Below are positions 51,030 through 60,470 of a DNA stretch of 64,000 bases, piece by piece; position 1 is the first letter of the stretch; each line of letters starts with the position of its first letter. The translations under genes were made by a program, and so were the position numbers. Source of the DNA: Terrimonas sp937888905 (GTDB lineage Bacteria; Bacteroidota; Bacteroidia; Chitinophagales; Chitinophagaceae); NCBI GenBank assembly GCA_937888905.1, contig CALATA010000001.1:248001-312000 (forward strand), read 5' to 3'. The notes below the pieces were generated by a model. The model saw nothing but the letters and a program-made list of their open reading frames with translations. It made no database searches and was not told the origin of the DNA.

Positions 51030-52823
51030 ATGAAAAGAAGCGCATCTTATATACTCGGTATTGTAGCAATAGCGGCCGTAACACTCGGCTCCTGCAAAAA
51101 ATACCTCGAAGTAGAACCTATTTCTTCCTTCGGTCCTGAATTTGTTTTTGATAATGCGATCAATGCCGAAAAGGCGGTACTCGGGGCGTATGCGCCGATG
51201 ACCGGTGACCAGGGGTATGGTATCCGTCTGAGTATGTATTATACTTATGATGATGACCTGATGATGGGACAAGGTGGCACGCCTTATCCTGACAACGAAC
51301 GCCGCGACATCGCGCATTACAATGTAAACGCCAACAACACACAGCTTGCCGGTCCTTTTAACCAATTATGGTTAGGAGTGGAGCGTGCCAACCTCTGTAT
51401 CTATTATATTCCGCGCATGCCGGAATATACCGGTGGCACTACCGCTCAGCAGGCAAAGCTGAAATGGCTGCACGGGGAAGCGCTGACGCTTCGTGCACAA
51501 TATTATCTTGAACTGATCCGCAACTGGGGCGATCTTCCTGCTCAACTGGAACCATCCTTTACACAAACCGATCTTTACAAAGGAAAAACAGACCGTGATT
51601 CCATTTATGAAGTGCTGTTGAAAGATCTGCAACTTGCCGCCACACTTGTTCCCTGGCGCACCCAGGCAAGTGCCAGCAGCGAACGCATTACGCAGGGTGC
51701 TGTCCGTGCATTGCGTGCGCGCATTGCTTTGTATCGCGCGGGCTATTCACTGCGCAGATCTCCGGTGCAGATGGTGCGTGGTTCGGATCCCAACACTTAT
51801 TACCAGATAGCAAAAGACGAGTGTAACACGATCATGCAACAAACAGCAGATCACAAGCTGAACACTAACTTCCGCTCTGTATTCAAAGATTATATCTGCG
51901 GCCATGCCATTGAACCCAACGGCGAGATCCTGTGGGAAGTGGCAATGGGTGGTGGCACCAGTGCGCTGGGTGATAGCAAACTGGGCTATTACAATGGTCC
52001 GCGTGGTAATGGTACGAGCCTGGGCAACTCAGCATTGACCGTATTGCCCAGTTATTTCTATATGTTCGACAGCACCGATCTTCGCCGTGATGTGATGTGC
52101 GTACCTTATAACGTGACGAATGCTGGCGGCACACTCGGATCTTTCCGCACACTGCAGACAATGGTGGATGGCAAATTCCGCCGCGACTGGATTGCTCCGA
52201 ATGTAAATGTATCCGCTGCTCAATATTTTGGCCTCAACTGGCCGGTGATTCGTATGTCGGATGTAATGCTGATGTATGCAGAGGCCGACAATGAACTGGG
52301 TAACGGACCTTCGCCTGCAGCCTATAACGCCATCAACCAGATCCGTCGCCGTGGTCGTGGCAAGCCGTTAGCGACGGCAGATCCAACCATTGATCTGGCT
52401 GGTTTGAATAAGGCCCAGTTTTTTGATTCATTGGTAAAAGAGCGCGCACTGGAGCTGGGTGGTGAAGGCATCCGTAAGTATGACCTGATCCGCTGGAACC
52501 TGCTGGGTACAAAACTGGCAGCCACTAAAGCGCAATTACAGGTGATGGCTGCACGCAGTGCGGCACCGTGGAATACCTATCCCACTACCATGTACTTCCT
52601 GAATAATTCCACCACGCTGACCTATGCAGGTTCCTATTACAAACCCAACGTAACACCGGCTCCGTCCGGACACAGCAGTGTGGCCTGGCTAGGCACAGCG
52701 ATCAATACAACGATCGTTACCTACTATGCGGCAGGTTTTACGGCAAATAAAAGTGAGTTGCTGCCGATCCCGCAGGCAAGTATCGATGCCAACAGGAATT
52801 TGAAACAGGATTATGGGTATTAA
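51030..52823 (+). CDS. SusD/RagB-family glycan-binding lipoprotein
   Basis: A 597-residue surface lipoprotein (lipobox TLGSC, then KKYLEVEPISSFGPE). SusD features are the helical TPR-like body (LWLGVERANLCIYYIPRM, GEALTLRAQYYLELIRNWGDLP), WPVIRMSDVMLMYAEADNELG and the C-terminal ELGGEGIRKYDLIRWNLL. It forms the lid on the SusC barrel. ATG 51030 starts the lipoprotein signal; ATG 51018 would add four residues. It starts 20 bases after susC. Confidence 0.96.
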   Translation: MKRSASYILGIVAIAAVTLGSCKKYLEVEPISSFGPEFVFDNAINAEKAVLGAYAPMTGDQGYGIRLSMYYTYDDDLMMGQGGTPYPDNERRDIAHYNVNANNTQLAGPFNQLWLGVERANLCIYYIPRMPEYTGGTTAQQAKLKWLHGEALTLRAQYYLELIRNWGDLPAQLEPSFTQTDLYKGKTDRDSIYEVLLKDLQLAATLVPWRTQASASSERITQGAVRALRARIALYRAGYSLRRSPVQMVRGSDPNTYYQIAKDECNTIMQQTADHKLNTNFRSVFKDYICGHAIEPNGEILWEVAMGGGTSALGDSKLGYYNGPRGNGTSLGNSALTVLPSYFYMFDSTDLRRDVMCVPYNVTNAGGTLGSFRTLQTMVDGKFRRDWIAPNVNVSAAQYFGLNWPVIRMSDVMLMYAEADNELGNGPSPAAYNAINQIRRRGRGKPLATADPTIDLAGLNKAQFFDSLVKERALELGGEGIRKYDLIRWNLLGTKLAATKAQLQVMAARSAAPWNTYPTTMYFLNNSTTLTYAGSYYKPNVTPAPSGHSSVAWLGTAINTTIVTYYAAGFTANKSELLPIPQASIDANRNLKQDYGY

Positions 52824-52880
52824 TTCAAAAGTCAAAAGTTAAAATTTAAAAGTGAGTAAGTGAATAATGAATGGTGAACA

Positions 52881-52929
52881 AACAGCCATCATGGCCCTTC
52901 GAGAACCTCGGGGAACCATGATGGCTGTT
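52881..52929. repeat. Hairpin with REP-like loop and AACAGCC arms
   Basis: AACAGCCATCATGG (52881-52894) and its complement (52916-52929) form a perfect 14-bp stem. The loop contains CCTTCGAGAACCTCGGGGA (52896-52914), two changes from the loop at 41411. It lies between susD and the pectate lyase gene and may partly end transcription there. Confidence 0.82.
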
Positions 52930-52937
52930 AGCTTTCC

Positions 52938-52967
52938 GCTGTTGTTGGTGTTAACACCAACAACAGC
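52938..52967. repeat. 30-base perfect palindrome
   Basis: GCTGTTGTTGGTGTT is followed directly by its exact reverse complement, with no loop. It lies just after the REP-type hairpin. It might be a cruciform, a dimeric regulator site or part of the repeat family. Confidence 0.85.
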
Positions 52968-53027
52968 ACTTATACTTAATACTTATGACTCAAAACTTAT
53001 AACTTACTACTCAATACTTACCACCCT

Positions 53028-54458
53028 ATGCCTTACACCGTTCATCTTCTGAAAAAGACCTTGCTGCTTCTTTCATGCGCGGTCATGCTCAACGCTTGTG
53101 CGCAACAAAAACAGGCAGTAGCGGTTACAGACGATCGTCCTGTTGCTTTTCCGGGTGCGGAAGGTTTTGGGAAATACACCACGGGTGGCCGCGGCGGCAA
53201 AGTATACAAGGTGACCAACCTGGATGACAGCGGACCCGGAAGTTTCCGCGAAGCAGTATCTGCCAAAGAACCGCGCATAGTCGTGTTTGCTGTTTCGGGT
53301 ACCATTCATCTGCAATCCAAACTGATCATTCGCGGTAATATCACGATTGCCGGTCAATCGGCCCCCGGCGATGGTATCTGCCTGGCCGATTATCCTGTGA
53401 CGATGAATGGTGATAACATCATCATCCGTTATCTGCGTTTCCGCATGGGCGATCGTTACCAGAACAAAGGAATGGTTGATGGCGCGGGCAGCGACGATGC
53501 ATTTGGCGGCAGCCGCAACAAACAGGTGATTATCGATCATTGCAGCATGAGCTGGAGCACGGATGAAGTATGCAGTATCTATGGCGGCGATAGCACCACG
53601 TTGCAATGGAACATCATTTCCGAACCGTTGAACTATTCTTATCATTTTGAAAAAGGGGATACCGGTTTTGAGAAACATGGTTATGGTGGAATCTGGGGTG
53701 GCGCTCATTTATCGGCGCATCATAATCTTTTCGCGCATTGTACCAGCCGCAATCCGCGCTTCAATGGTGTGCGGCTGGGTGCGGATCGTGAACTCGTGGA
53801 TTTCAGGAACAATGTGATCTATAACTGGGGACACAACAGTGCTTATGGGGGTGAAAGAGGTGAATACAACATCGTCAATAACTATTACAAGCCCGGTCCG
53901 GCTACGGGCAAAAATGTGCGGCACCGCATTGTGAATCCAACCATCGAAGCGCCGGGTGCCGGCCAGTTTTTTGTTGAAGGAAATTATGTATGGGGACGCC
54001 CCGACGTAACAACGGACAATCGGTTGGGTGTGCATGCCGGCAAGAACACAGAAGCTGATTTAGCTATGGTCACCGCAAAAAATCCGTTTGAAGTAGTAAA
54101 CCTTCCACGTATTTCCGCAGAGAAAGCGTATAAGGCAGTACTGCTCAATGCAGGTGCCAGCTACAAGCGTGATACGCTCGATCAGCGCATCATTGGTGAG
54201 GTAGAAAAAGGAACAGGTCGTATTATCGACGTGCAGGGCGGTTATCCGCATGGCACACCTTACGAGGGTACGGTATCTGCATGGCCGGCATTAAAAACAT
54301 TACCAGCACCGGCTGATAAAGACGGAGATGGTATGCCTGACGAATGGGAAATAAAAAATGGACTGAACCCCAATGATGCTTCGGATGCTGCTTTATTTTC
54401 GCTGAATAGGCAGTATACCAATATTGAGGTTTATCTTAACAGCCTCGTATCCGAATAA
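53028..54458 (+). CDS. Pectate lyase-like lipoprotein (PL1-type beta helix)
   Basis: A 476-residue lipoprotein (LNAC lipobox). The beta-helix body carries PGAEGFGKYTTGGRGGKVYKVTNLDDSGPGSFREAV, SGTIHLQSKLIIRGNITIAGQSAPGDGICL, VIIDHCSMSWSTDEVCSIYGG and CTSRNPRFNGVRLG, as in PL1 pectate lyases. These cut polygalacturonate by beta-elimination with calcium. The C-terminus has a calcium-loop motif DKDGDGMPDEWE. It is surface located next to SusC/D and upstream of a pectin methylesterase. Confidence 0.9.
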   Translation: MPYTVHLLKKTLLLLSCAVMLNACAQQKQAVAVTDDRPVAFPGAEGFGKYTTGGRGGKVYKVTNLDDSGPGSFREAVSAKEPRIVVFAVSGTIHLQSKLIIRGNITIAGQSAPGDGICLADYPVTMNGDNIIIRYLRFRMGDRYQNKGMVDGAGSDDAFGGSRNKQVIIDHCSMSWSTDEVCSIYGGDSTTLQWNIISEPLNYSYHFEKGDTGFEKHGYGGIWGGAHLSAHHNLFAHCTSRNPRFNGVRLGADRELVDFRNNVIYNWGHNSAYGGERGEYNIVNNYYKPGPATGKNVRHRIVNPTIEAPGAGQFFVEGNYVWGRPDVTTDNRLGVHAGKNTEADLAMVTAKNPFEVVNLPRISAEKAYKAVLLNAGASYKRDTLDQRIIGEVEKGTGRIIDVQGGYPHGTPYEGTVSAWPALKTLPAPADKDGDGMPDEWEIKNGLNPNDASDAALFSLNRQYTNIEVYLNSLVSE

Positions 54459-54469
54459 TCAGAAAGCCT

Positions 54470-55444
54470 ATGCGATCCCTGTTTACATCTTTCTTGTTGC
54501 TGATAAGTTCGCTCGTGTTTGCGCAGCAGAATTATCCTTCGAAGCTCACCGTAGCCACAGATGGCTCCGGCGATTACCGCACCATCCAGGAAGCGATCAA
54601 TGCTTTCCGCGCTTATTCCCCGGTTGCTTTGCAATTGCATATCCGCAATGGCGTGTATAAGGAAAAACTGATCATCCCTTCCTGGGTTACCAATCTTACG
54701 ATTACCGGTGAGAATCCTGACAGTACCATCATCACCTATGATGATTATTCGGGAAAATTCAAATCAAAAGATACGGTCGCAGATAAATCGAAGTACAGCA
54801 CTTTCTCATCTTACACGATGTGGGTGCAGGGAAATGACATCACGATTAAAAACCTTACCATCCGCAATACTGCAGGCCGCGTGGGACAGGCTGTTGCCCT
54901 GCATGTGGATGGAGACCGCGTAACGGTTAATAATTGCCGGTTATTTGGCAACCAGGACACCTTGCTGACGGCGAACGACAGTTCGAGACAATATTACATC
55001 GGCTGCATCATTGAAGGTACTACCGATTTTATTTTCGGTCCGGCTACGGTTGTTTTTGAAAACTGTATTATCCGCAGCCTGAGCAATTCCTATATCACCG
55101 CGGCATCGACGCCGGCATGGAAACAGTTTGGTTATGTATTTCTGAATTGTAAGCTTACTGCCAATGATGAAGCCAAACAGGTTTATCTCGGCCGTCCCTG
55201 GCGTGCTTATGCGCGCACGGTTTTTATTGGTTGTGAAATGGGCGCGCATATCCGCGCAGAAGGTTGGGAAAACTGGCGCAATCCTGAAAACGAAAAGACC
55301 GCTTTTTACGCCGAATACAAAAACTCCGGTCCCGGAGCTCTTACCGCAGGCCGTGTAGCTTGGAGTCATCAGTTGACAAAGAAGCAGGCGGCCGCATACA
55401 CTACCGGTCGTATATTCGGTGACTGGAAGCCTTCAAAAAACTGA
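54470..55444 (+). CDS. Pectin methylesterase (CE8)
   Basis: A 324-residue secreted enzyme with signal peptide (MRSLFTSFLLLISSLVFAQ) and a beta-helix carrying CE8 motifs: GNQDTLL (first catalytic Asp), EGTTDFIFGPATVVFENC (second Asp) and YLGRPWRAYARTVF. It removes methyl groups from homogalacturonan and so prepares substrate for the pectate lyase encoded 11 bases upstream. Confidence 0.95.
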   Translation: MRSLFTSFLLLISSLVFAQQNYPSKLTVATDGSGDYRTIQEAINAFRAYSPVALQLHIRNGVYKEKLIIPSWVTNLTITGENPDSTIITYDDYSGKFKSKDTVADKSKYSTFSSYTMWVQGNDITIKNLTIRNTAGRVGQAVALHVDGDRVTVNNCRLFGNQDTLLTANDSSRQYYIGCIIEGTTDFIFGPATVVFENCIIRSLSNSYITAASTPAWKQFGYVFLNCKLTANDEAKQVYLGRPWRAYARTVFIGCEMGAHIRAEGWENWRNPENEKTAFYAEYKNSGPGALTAGRVAWSHQLTKKQAAAYTTGRIFGDWKPSKN

Positions 55445-55450
55445 TAATAC

Positions 55451-56374
55451 ATGAAAGTCCGTCTGGTTGTTTTGCTGCTGATCCTTTGTCAGCAGGTCGT
55501 TGCACAGGAATTTATTCCCTTATGGCCGGATGGCCGCAAACCCAATTTCAACGGGAAACCAGTTACGGATTCCATCTTCAACGAACGCATTGTGCGTGTG
55601 GGAACGCCGGGTGTTTATTGTTTCCCCGTTGCACAGGCAGAGAACACCGGCACCGCCGTGCTGATCTGTCCCGGTGGCGGATATGCGCGTCTCTCGCATA
55701 TTTACAACGGATTTAACCTGGCGAAATGGTACAACACGCAGGGCATCTCCGCTTTTGTATTGATCTACCGGCTGCCGCACCAGACTGACCTGGTGAACCG
55801 CGAGCTGGCTCCTTTGCAAGATGCACAACGCGCCATGAAACTGCTTCGCTCACAAGCGGATAAATGGAAACTTATACCCGGGCGTACCGGCGTAATGGGC
55901 ACTTCTGCGGGCGGACACCTCGCTGCGCAATTGGCCAATGCCACAGAAGATGTTTCGAAGATCAAAGACGCTCTCGATACCGTCAATTATCGTCCCGACT
56001 TTGCCGTGTTATTGTCACCTGTTATTTCTTTAGGTGAATACGCACATGTTGGCAGCAGGAATAATCTGTTGGGAAATAATGCATCGCCGGCCTTGATCAA
56101 AAAATATTCATTGGAAAATGGTGTAACGCCCCGTAATCCCGCCACTTTCATCGTCCATGCAAGCAATGACAGCACCGTTCGCGTGCAAAACAGTCTTTTC
56201 TATTATAAATCACTATTACAACAACATGTACCCGCGAGTTATCATGTATTTCCACAGGGTGCGCATTCTATCCGGCTGGTGGAGAATCCCGGGTCTGTTG
56301 ATCAATGGACGAACTTGTTATCGGCATGGCTAAAGGAGATGAAGTTTTTGGTGCCGGTGCCTTTTAAGGGTTGA
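55451..56374 (+). CDS. Alpha/beta-hydrolase, acetyl-ester esterase-like
   Basis: A 307-residue secreted hydrolase with signal peptide (MKVRLVVLLLILCQQVVAQ), oxyanion-hole segment CPGGGYARLSH, nucleophile elbow GTSAGGHLAAQ, Asp in HASNDSTV and His in PQGAHSIRL. It resembles BD-FAE/axe-type esterases of plant cell wall loci, so it probably deacetylates pectin or xylan. It starts 6 bases after the pectin methylesterase gene. Confidence 0.88.
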   Translation: MKVRLVVLLLILCQQVVAQEFIPLWPDGRKPNFNGKPVTDSIFNERIVRVGTPGVYCFPVAQAENTGTAVLICPGGGYARLSHIYNGFNLAKWYNTQGISAFVLIYRLPHQTDLVNRELAPLQDAQRAMKLLRSQADKWKLIPGRTGVMGTSAGGHLAAQLANATEDVSKIKDALDTVNYRPDFAVLLSPVISLGEYAHVGSRNNLLGNNASPALIKKYSLENGVTPRNPATFIVHASNDSTVRVQNSLFYYKSLLQQHVPASYHVFPQGAHSIRLVENPGSVDQWTNLLSAWLKEMKFLVPVPFKG

Positions 56375-56596
56375 GGGGAAGAAAGGTGTAAATGTGTCAC
56401 GACGCCAGGGCGCCGTGTGTATGCAAATGTGAAAATGAATACACCTGCGATCCCGGGTGCTCGCTATCAAAGGCATGCTGCTCTTTGCTGGTTCGTGAAT
56501 ACACTAACCATGGAGGTGTAAACACAAAAAAGGGGGAAATTTCCGGTTTATGCGATGCGAATAAAGAAGGTTCAATTTTTCATTCAACCTTTACGC

Positions 56597-56824
56597 ATGA
56601 CTCAACGTAAACCTTATAATCCAAATACTGCTTACGGTCGCAGGAAAAGACGGGAAGAACACCAACGGTGGAAAAATAGTCTGCCGCCCGAGGAAAGAGC
56701 AAAATTTGAAGCAGACACAAATTTCTGGGGATGCCTGATAGTTGTATTTATAATAATAATTGCACTCGTTATTGGCTTTGCGACTGGAAATGAGGAGAGA
56801 GTTTTTAAATGGCTTAGCCGGTAA
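56597..56824 (+). CDS. Small basic single-TM protein
   Basis: A 75-residue protein with an Arg/Lys-rich N-terminal half (GRRKRREEHQRWKN) and one membrane helix (CLIVVFIIIIALVIGFATG, about residues 44-62). No family is recognised. The gap upstream (56375-56596) shows AATGTGTAAATG-like repeat sequence and no clear promoter. It lies between two convergent polysaccharide-degradation units. It could be a real small gene or a chance frame. Confidence 0.5.
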   Translation: MTQRKPYNPNTAYGRRKRREEHQRWKNSLPPEERAKFEADTNFWGCLIVVFIIIIALVIGFATGNEERVFKWLSR

Positions 56825-56851
56825 TTGGCGTTTAATAATACACGAATCAAC

Positions 56852-57937
56852 CTACTTTCTGAAACCAGCCACATCCATATAAACCGCCTTCCGTTTCAAC
56901 GTCGTATCAAACAACAACGGATAATCCTTTCTGTTTTTTACCGGAAAATCGTCCAGCCAGCTATGGCGATCGGAAATATTCCAGAACGTAACACTGGTGA
57001 GTTGCTTGCCCATTCCCCTGAATTGGCGAAAGGCTTGGGTATATACGTCACGTTGTTTTTGTTCACGGTCAGTGGTAAACCGCGTGTCGGTGTCTTCCTG
57101 TTTCCGATCGCGGGCATTGTGTTCTTTCGGATAAACGGATACGTCAAGTTCAGTGATCTGCAGAGGCAAGCCGAGACTGTCCAGTTCTTGTAATGTTTGC
57201 TGTAACTGTGCACTATCGGGTTCATTCACGGCCCAATGTGCCTGCAGGCCGATGCCATGGATGGGTATGCCTTTGTCCAGTAAACCTTTTACCAGGCGAT
57301 GAATCTTTTTGCGCTTAACCGGACTGATCTCGTTATAATCATTGTAAAAAAGCAATGCGGTCGGATCGGCTGCATGGGCATATTCAAAAGCCTTTTCAAT
57401 ATACTCTTCCCCGCAAATCTGGTAAAACAAAGAAGGGCGCAGGTATTCATCCGGTTTATCGGAAATGGCTTCGTTTACCACATCCCATGCGTAGATAGTG
57501 CCTTTGTAACGATTGACGACGGTGGTGATATGCTCTTTCAATCGCGCCAGCAATACTTCTTTCGAAACAGTTTTTCCTTTTTCATCAATAAAAAACCAAT
57601 CGGGTGTCTGGTTGTGCCAGCAAAGCGTATGTCCACGGAGCTTCAGGTTGTGTTCACGGGCAAAGGCCGCGATCTTGTCTGCTTCGGTCCAGTAATAGCG
57701 GTCGGGTGCAGGATGAATCGGTCCCATCTTCATAGCATTCTCCGGTGTAAGGCTGTTGAACTCACGAAGGATGAGTGCACGCTCATCAGGACGTTCAAGT
57801 GCGGCGGCGGAAACAGCCACACCGATGGGAAAATAGGAACGGTAATAATCCTTTAATCCTTTGTCTTCGGTAACAGCCGTTGGTTTTGGCGCGCACGCGG
57901 TTAACCATAACAGGAATATGACTACTATTTTTTTCAT
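56852..57937 (-). CDS. GH10 endo-1,4-beta-xylanase lipoprotein
   Basis: A 361-residue lipoprotein (LWLTACAPK lipobox). GH10 features are FNSLTPENAMKMG, RGHTLCWHNQTPDWFF, the acid/base Glu in YAWDVVNEAI and the nucleophile Glu in LQITELDVSVY. It cuts the xylan main chain. It is the last gene of the leftward xylan operon, with a gap of three bases to the GH115 gene upstream. Confidence 0.96.
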   Translation of the reverse strand: MKKIVVIFLLWLTACAPKPTAVTEDKGLKDYYRSYFPIGVAVSAAALERPDERALILREFNSLTPENAMKMGPIHPAPDRYYWTEADKIAAFAREHNLKLRGHTLCWHNQTPDWFFIDEKGKTVSKEVLLARLKEHITTVVNRYKGTIYAWDVVNEAISDKPDEYLRPSLFYQICGEEYIEKAFEYAHAADPTALLFYNDYNEISPVKRKKIHRLVKGLLDKGIPIHGIGLQAHWAVNEPDSAQLQQTLQELDSLGLPLQITELDVSVYPKEHNARDRKQEDTDTRFTTDREQKQRDVYTQAFRQFRGMGKQLTSVTFWNISDRHSWLDDFPVKNRKDYPLLFDTTLKRKAVYMDVAGFRK

Positions 57938-57940
57938 GGC

Positions 57941-60469
57941 TTAATTTTTATTTCCCGGATCACCGATATTGGTTGCTGGTGGGCCGAGATAACTTTCCTG
58001 CAAGGGACTAAATGACAATACCATTTTTTGCAATACCAATCCCATATGAGGAGAGATACGGATGATATATCGACCGGGTGTAGAAATATGATGCCGGCTT
58101 TCCACCACGATCTTGTTTTCTGCTACCCATTTGCTCCATGTCCTGACATCCTGATCCTTTGCGTTCACGGATATCCTTTGCGTCTGTTCTTTATCGAGTG
58201 AAACATCATACGTTAAACCTTCTGCTGTATGGTGGAGATTAAGCGTTGGTGAAAAGAAAGTCTGTACCGTGATGCGCCCGGTATCGTACACGTAGATTTC
58301 ATATTCCAGCGCAGTTGCTTCGTCTGCCTCCATTGCAGGCGTTCGCATTACGCCGGCGCCGGTCAGTCCGATACCAGGAACCGTTATCCATATCTTTTCA
58401 TCAACCTTATTGGTATAACCACCTGCCGGAATGGAAACATAACCGTTTCGTTCATAAAAACCTTTAGTCGTTTTAGCCGGTACGAGATCAAGGGCCGTAC
58501 GCAATTGACTGGCAGCGTCGTGCGGGTAGAAAACTGCTTCGCTGTCGTTTAAATAAGTGACGGCAGGCATTGTATTACGTTCGGGCTGCTGCCAGCCGGT
58601 GTAACCTATATGGGTCTGGCTCATCATGTGCGCCCATTTGCCATCCCGCAGTTGATGATAACGTTGTGTGATCAGCGAGTCCTTTATATAGTGTTCCCCT
58701 GCTTTTTTCGCCCATGTATTGGTAGTGTTGAATTTTTGCCTGGCGGCAAACCGGTTATTGGCGACGGCGTGGTAGAGGTGGTGGAGATTTCCGAAGGCAA
58801 GCACCGGATGTAGTACCAATTGGAAATAAGCATCCCTGGCAGAATCGGGCAGTTGGTTTTGCAGTTGCTGCGCATCTTTTGTCAACGCATCCCATTCCGA
58901 TATCACGCGGTCCCATTCTCCGTAATTAGTTAAAGAATAGGTTTCAGGGGATAACAGTTCCGGTTTGCGGCGGCTGCTCAATTGACTGTAGCGCCACAAC
59001 ACATCACCGATGTCAGCAGATAATGTGTTGCCAAATTGTGTGGCAGCCCATTGCTCCACGTATTTTTTAACGCCATCCGCTTTTATGTTATCTGGTTGCC
59101 AGGCGTAATCCAGGAAGAGGGAAACAGGCAGTTCCATCGGTTTGATATCACCCACATTCACGATCCATATTTTATCTACGCCGTGGATTTTTGTAAGGTG
59201 CAATTGCTCCCATACGCGGGCAAGATTATTCGTGTTGATCCATTTATAATTTCTCGGACCGCCTACATAATCGAAGTGATAATAGAGGCCGTAACCGCCT
59301 TTGCGTTTCACCATATCCAAGGTTGGCAGCCTCCGTACATTTCCCCAGTTGTCGTCACAAAGCAAGAGCGTGACGTCGTCGGGCACGCGCATGCCTTTAT
59401 CATAATAATCCTGTACTTCTTTGTACAAAGCCCAGAGTTGCGGAGTGGCCTCGGGTTCTTTGCCGGTTACTTCGCTGATAAGTTTACGTTGAGCGGTAAC
59501 GATCTGTTCTAAGAGCGCGGTTGCGGTTTCTCGGCTCATGGGTTTGTCGCCGTCACCGCGCATACCAAGCGTTACGATCTTTTCATTTTTCGCCCGTTGC
59601 ATGCCCTGCTTCCAGAACTCTCTCAGCGCAGCGGCATTGGTACTATAATCCCATTCTCTTTTTCCATAACGTCGCCATTCGTCGTGTGCACGCATGAGTG
59701 GTTCATGATGGGATGTGCCGATAACAATAGCATAATCATCGGCGGTCTTAGCATTGAGCGAATCATCATCGTAAAAAGCGCTGCCCCACATTGCGGGCCA
59801 CAGATAGTTGGCTTTGAGCCGCAGCATGAGTTCAAATACTTTTTCATAAAATTTATGGTTGAAGCCGCCGAATTGCATACGGCTCCAGTTGCTTAATGCA
59901 GGTGCTTCGTCATTGATAAAAATACCTCTGTACTGAACGGCCGGCGCTTCCGTTTGCTGCGCATCCGGTTTTATGGAAGTGTTGGGACGCGACACAACCG
60001 GTACATCGGCCCACCAGTACCACGGAGATACGCCCAATTGTTTACTTAGTTCAAAAACACCAAAAGCCACACCGCGCCGGTCATTACCGGCGATCAGCAA
60101 TGTTTGTTTGCCGGCATAAAAAGAAGAAGCGGAAGATTGAAGGGAGAAGGCTTCCCATTTCCCCAAAATAGCAGCGGTGTTGAATTTTCCTTTTTTGATC
60201 AACTCACTGTTTTCCGGCGTACCGATCACAATCAGATCACAGGGCTCCTTGGGCAAACTGTGAACGAGCGGAAGTTTTGCGCCGGTTACTTTGTAAATAT
60301 CTTCCCGGAGCAATTGGGCAGCCTGCTGTACCACTTTTGCTTCGCGGGTATCGGTATACAAAACTGCTTTCGCCAATGAAAATCCGTTTCGACCTGTGGT
60401 GTCAACCATTTGCGCGGAAATCTCCGTTGCTATTAAAAAAATGAAACAGGCAAGCAATCCTTTTTTCAT
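57941..60469 (-). CDS. GH115 xylan alpha-1,2-glucuronidase
   Basis: An 842-residue secreted enzyme with signal peptide (MKKGLLACFIFLIATEISAQ). GH115 sequence features include GVAFGVFELSKQLGVSPWYWWADVPV, RMQFGGFNHKFYEKVFELMLRLKANYLWPAMW, GTSHHEPLMRAHDEW and LLLCDDNWGNVRRLP, with a C-terminal beta domain. It removes (4-O-methyl) glucuronic acid from glucuronoxylan. The start at 60469 is one base beyond the GH43 stop (TGACATG), showing tight coupling; the longer open frame is antisense to nothing useful and lacks a signal. Confidence 0.94.
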   Translation of the reverse strand: MKKGLLACFIFLIATEISAQMVDTTGRNGFSLAKAVLYTDTREAKVVQQAAQLLREDIYKVTGAKLPLVHSLPKEPCDLIVIGTPENSELIKKGKFNTAAILGKWEAFSLQSSASSFYAGKQTLLIAGNDRRGVAFGVFELSKQLGVSPWYWWADVPVVSRPNTSIKPDAQQTEAPAVQYRGIFINDEAPALSNWSRMQFGGFNHKFYEKVFELMLRLKANYLWPAMWGSAFYDDDSLNAKTADDYAIVIGTSHHEPLMRAHDEWRRYGKREWDYSTNAAALREFWKQGMQRAKNEKIVTLGMRGDGDKPMSRETATALLEQIVTAQRKLISEVTGKEPEATPQLWALYKEVQDYYDKGMRVPDDVTLLLCDDNWGNVRRLPTLDMVKRKGGYGLYYHFDYVGGPRNYKWINTNNLARVWEQLHLTKIHGVDKIWIVNVGDIKPMELPVSLFLDYAWQPDNIKADGVKKYVEQWAATQFGNTLSADIGDVLWRYSQLSSRRKPELLSPETYSLTNYGEWDRVISEWDALTKDAQQLQNQLPDSARDAYFQLVLHPVLAFGNLHHLYHAVANNRFAARQKFNTTNTWAKKAGEHYIKDSLITQRYHQLRDGKWAHMMSQTHIGYTGWQQPERNTMPAVTYLNDSEAVFYPHDAASQLRTALDLVPAKTTKGFYERNGYVSIPAGGYTNKVDEKIWITVPGIGLTGAGVMRTPAMEADEATALEYEIYVYDTGRITVQTFFSPTLNLHHTAEGLTYDVSLDKEQTQRISVNAKDQDVRTWSKWVAENKIVVESRHHISTPGRYIIRISPHMGLVLQKMVLSFSPLQESYLGPPATNIGDPGNKN

Positions 60470-60470
60470 G

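Noticed and set aside
56392..56610. 72-codon frame upstream of the small TM protein
   Set aside because: Cys-rich chance translation of intergenic repeat sequence, overlapping the next start; no supporting signal.
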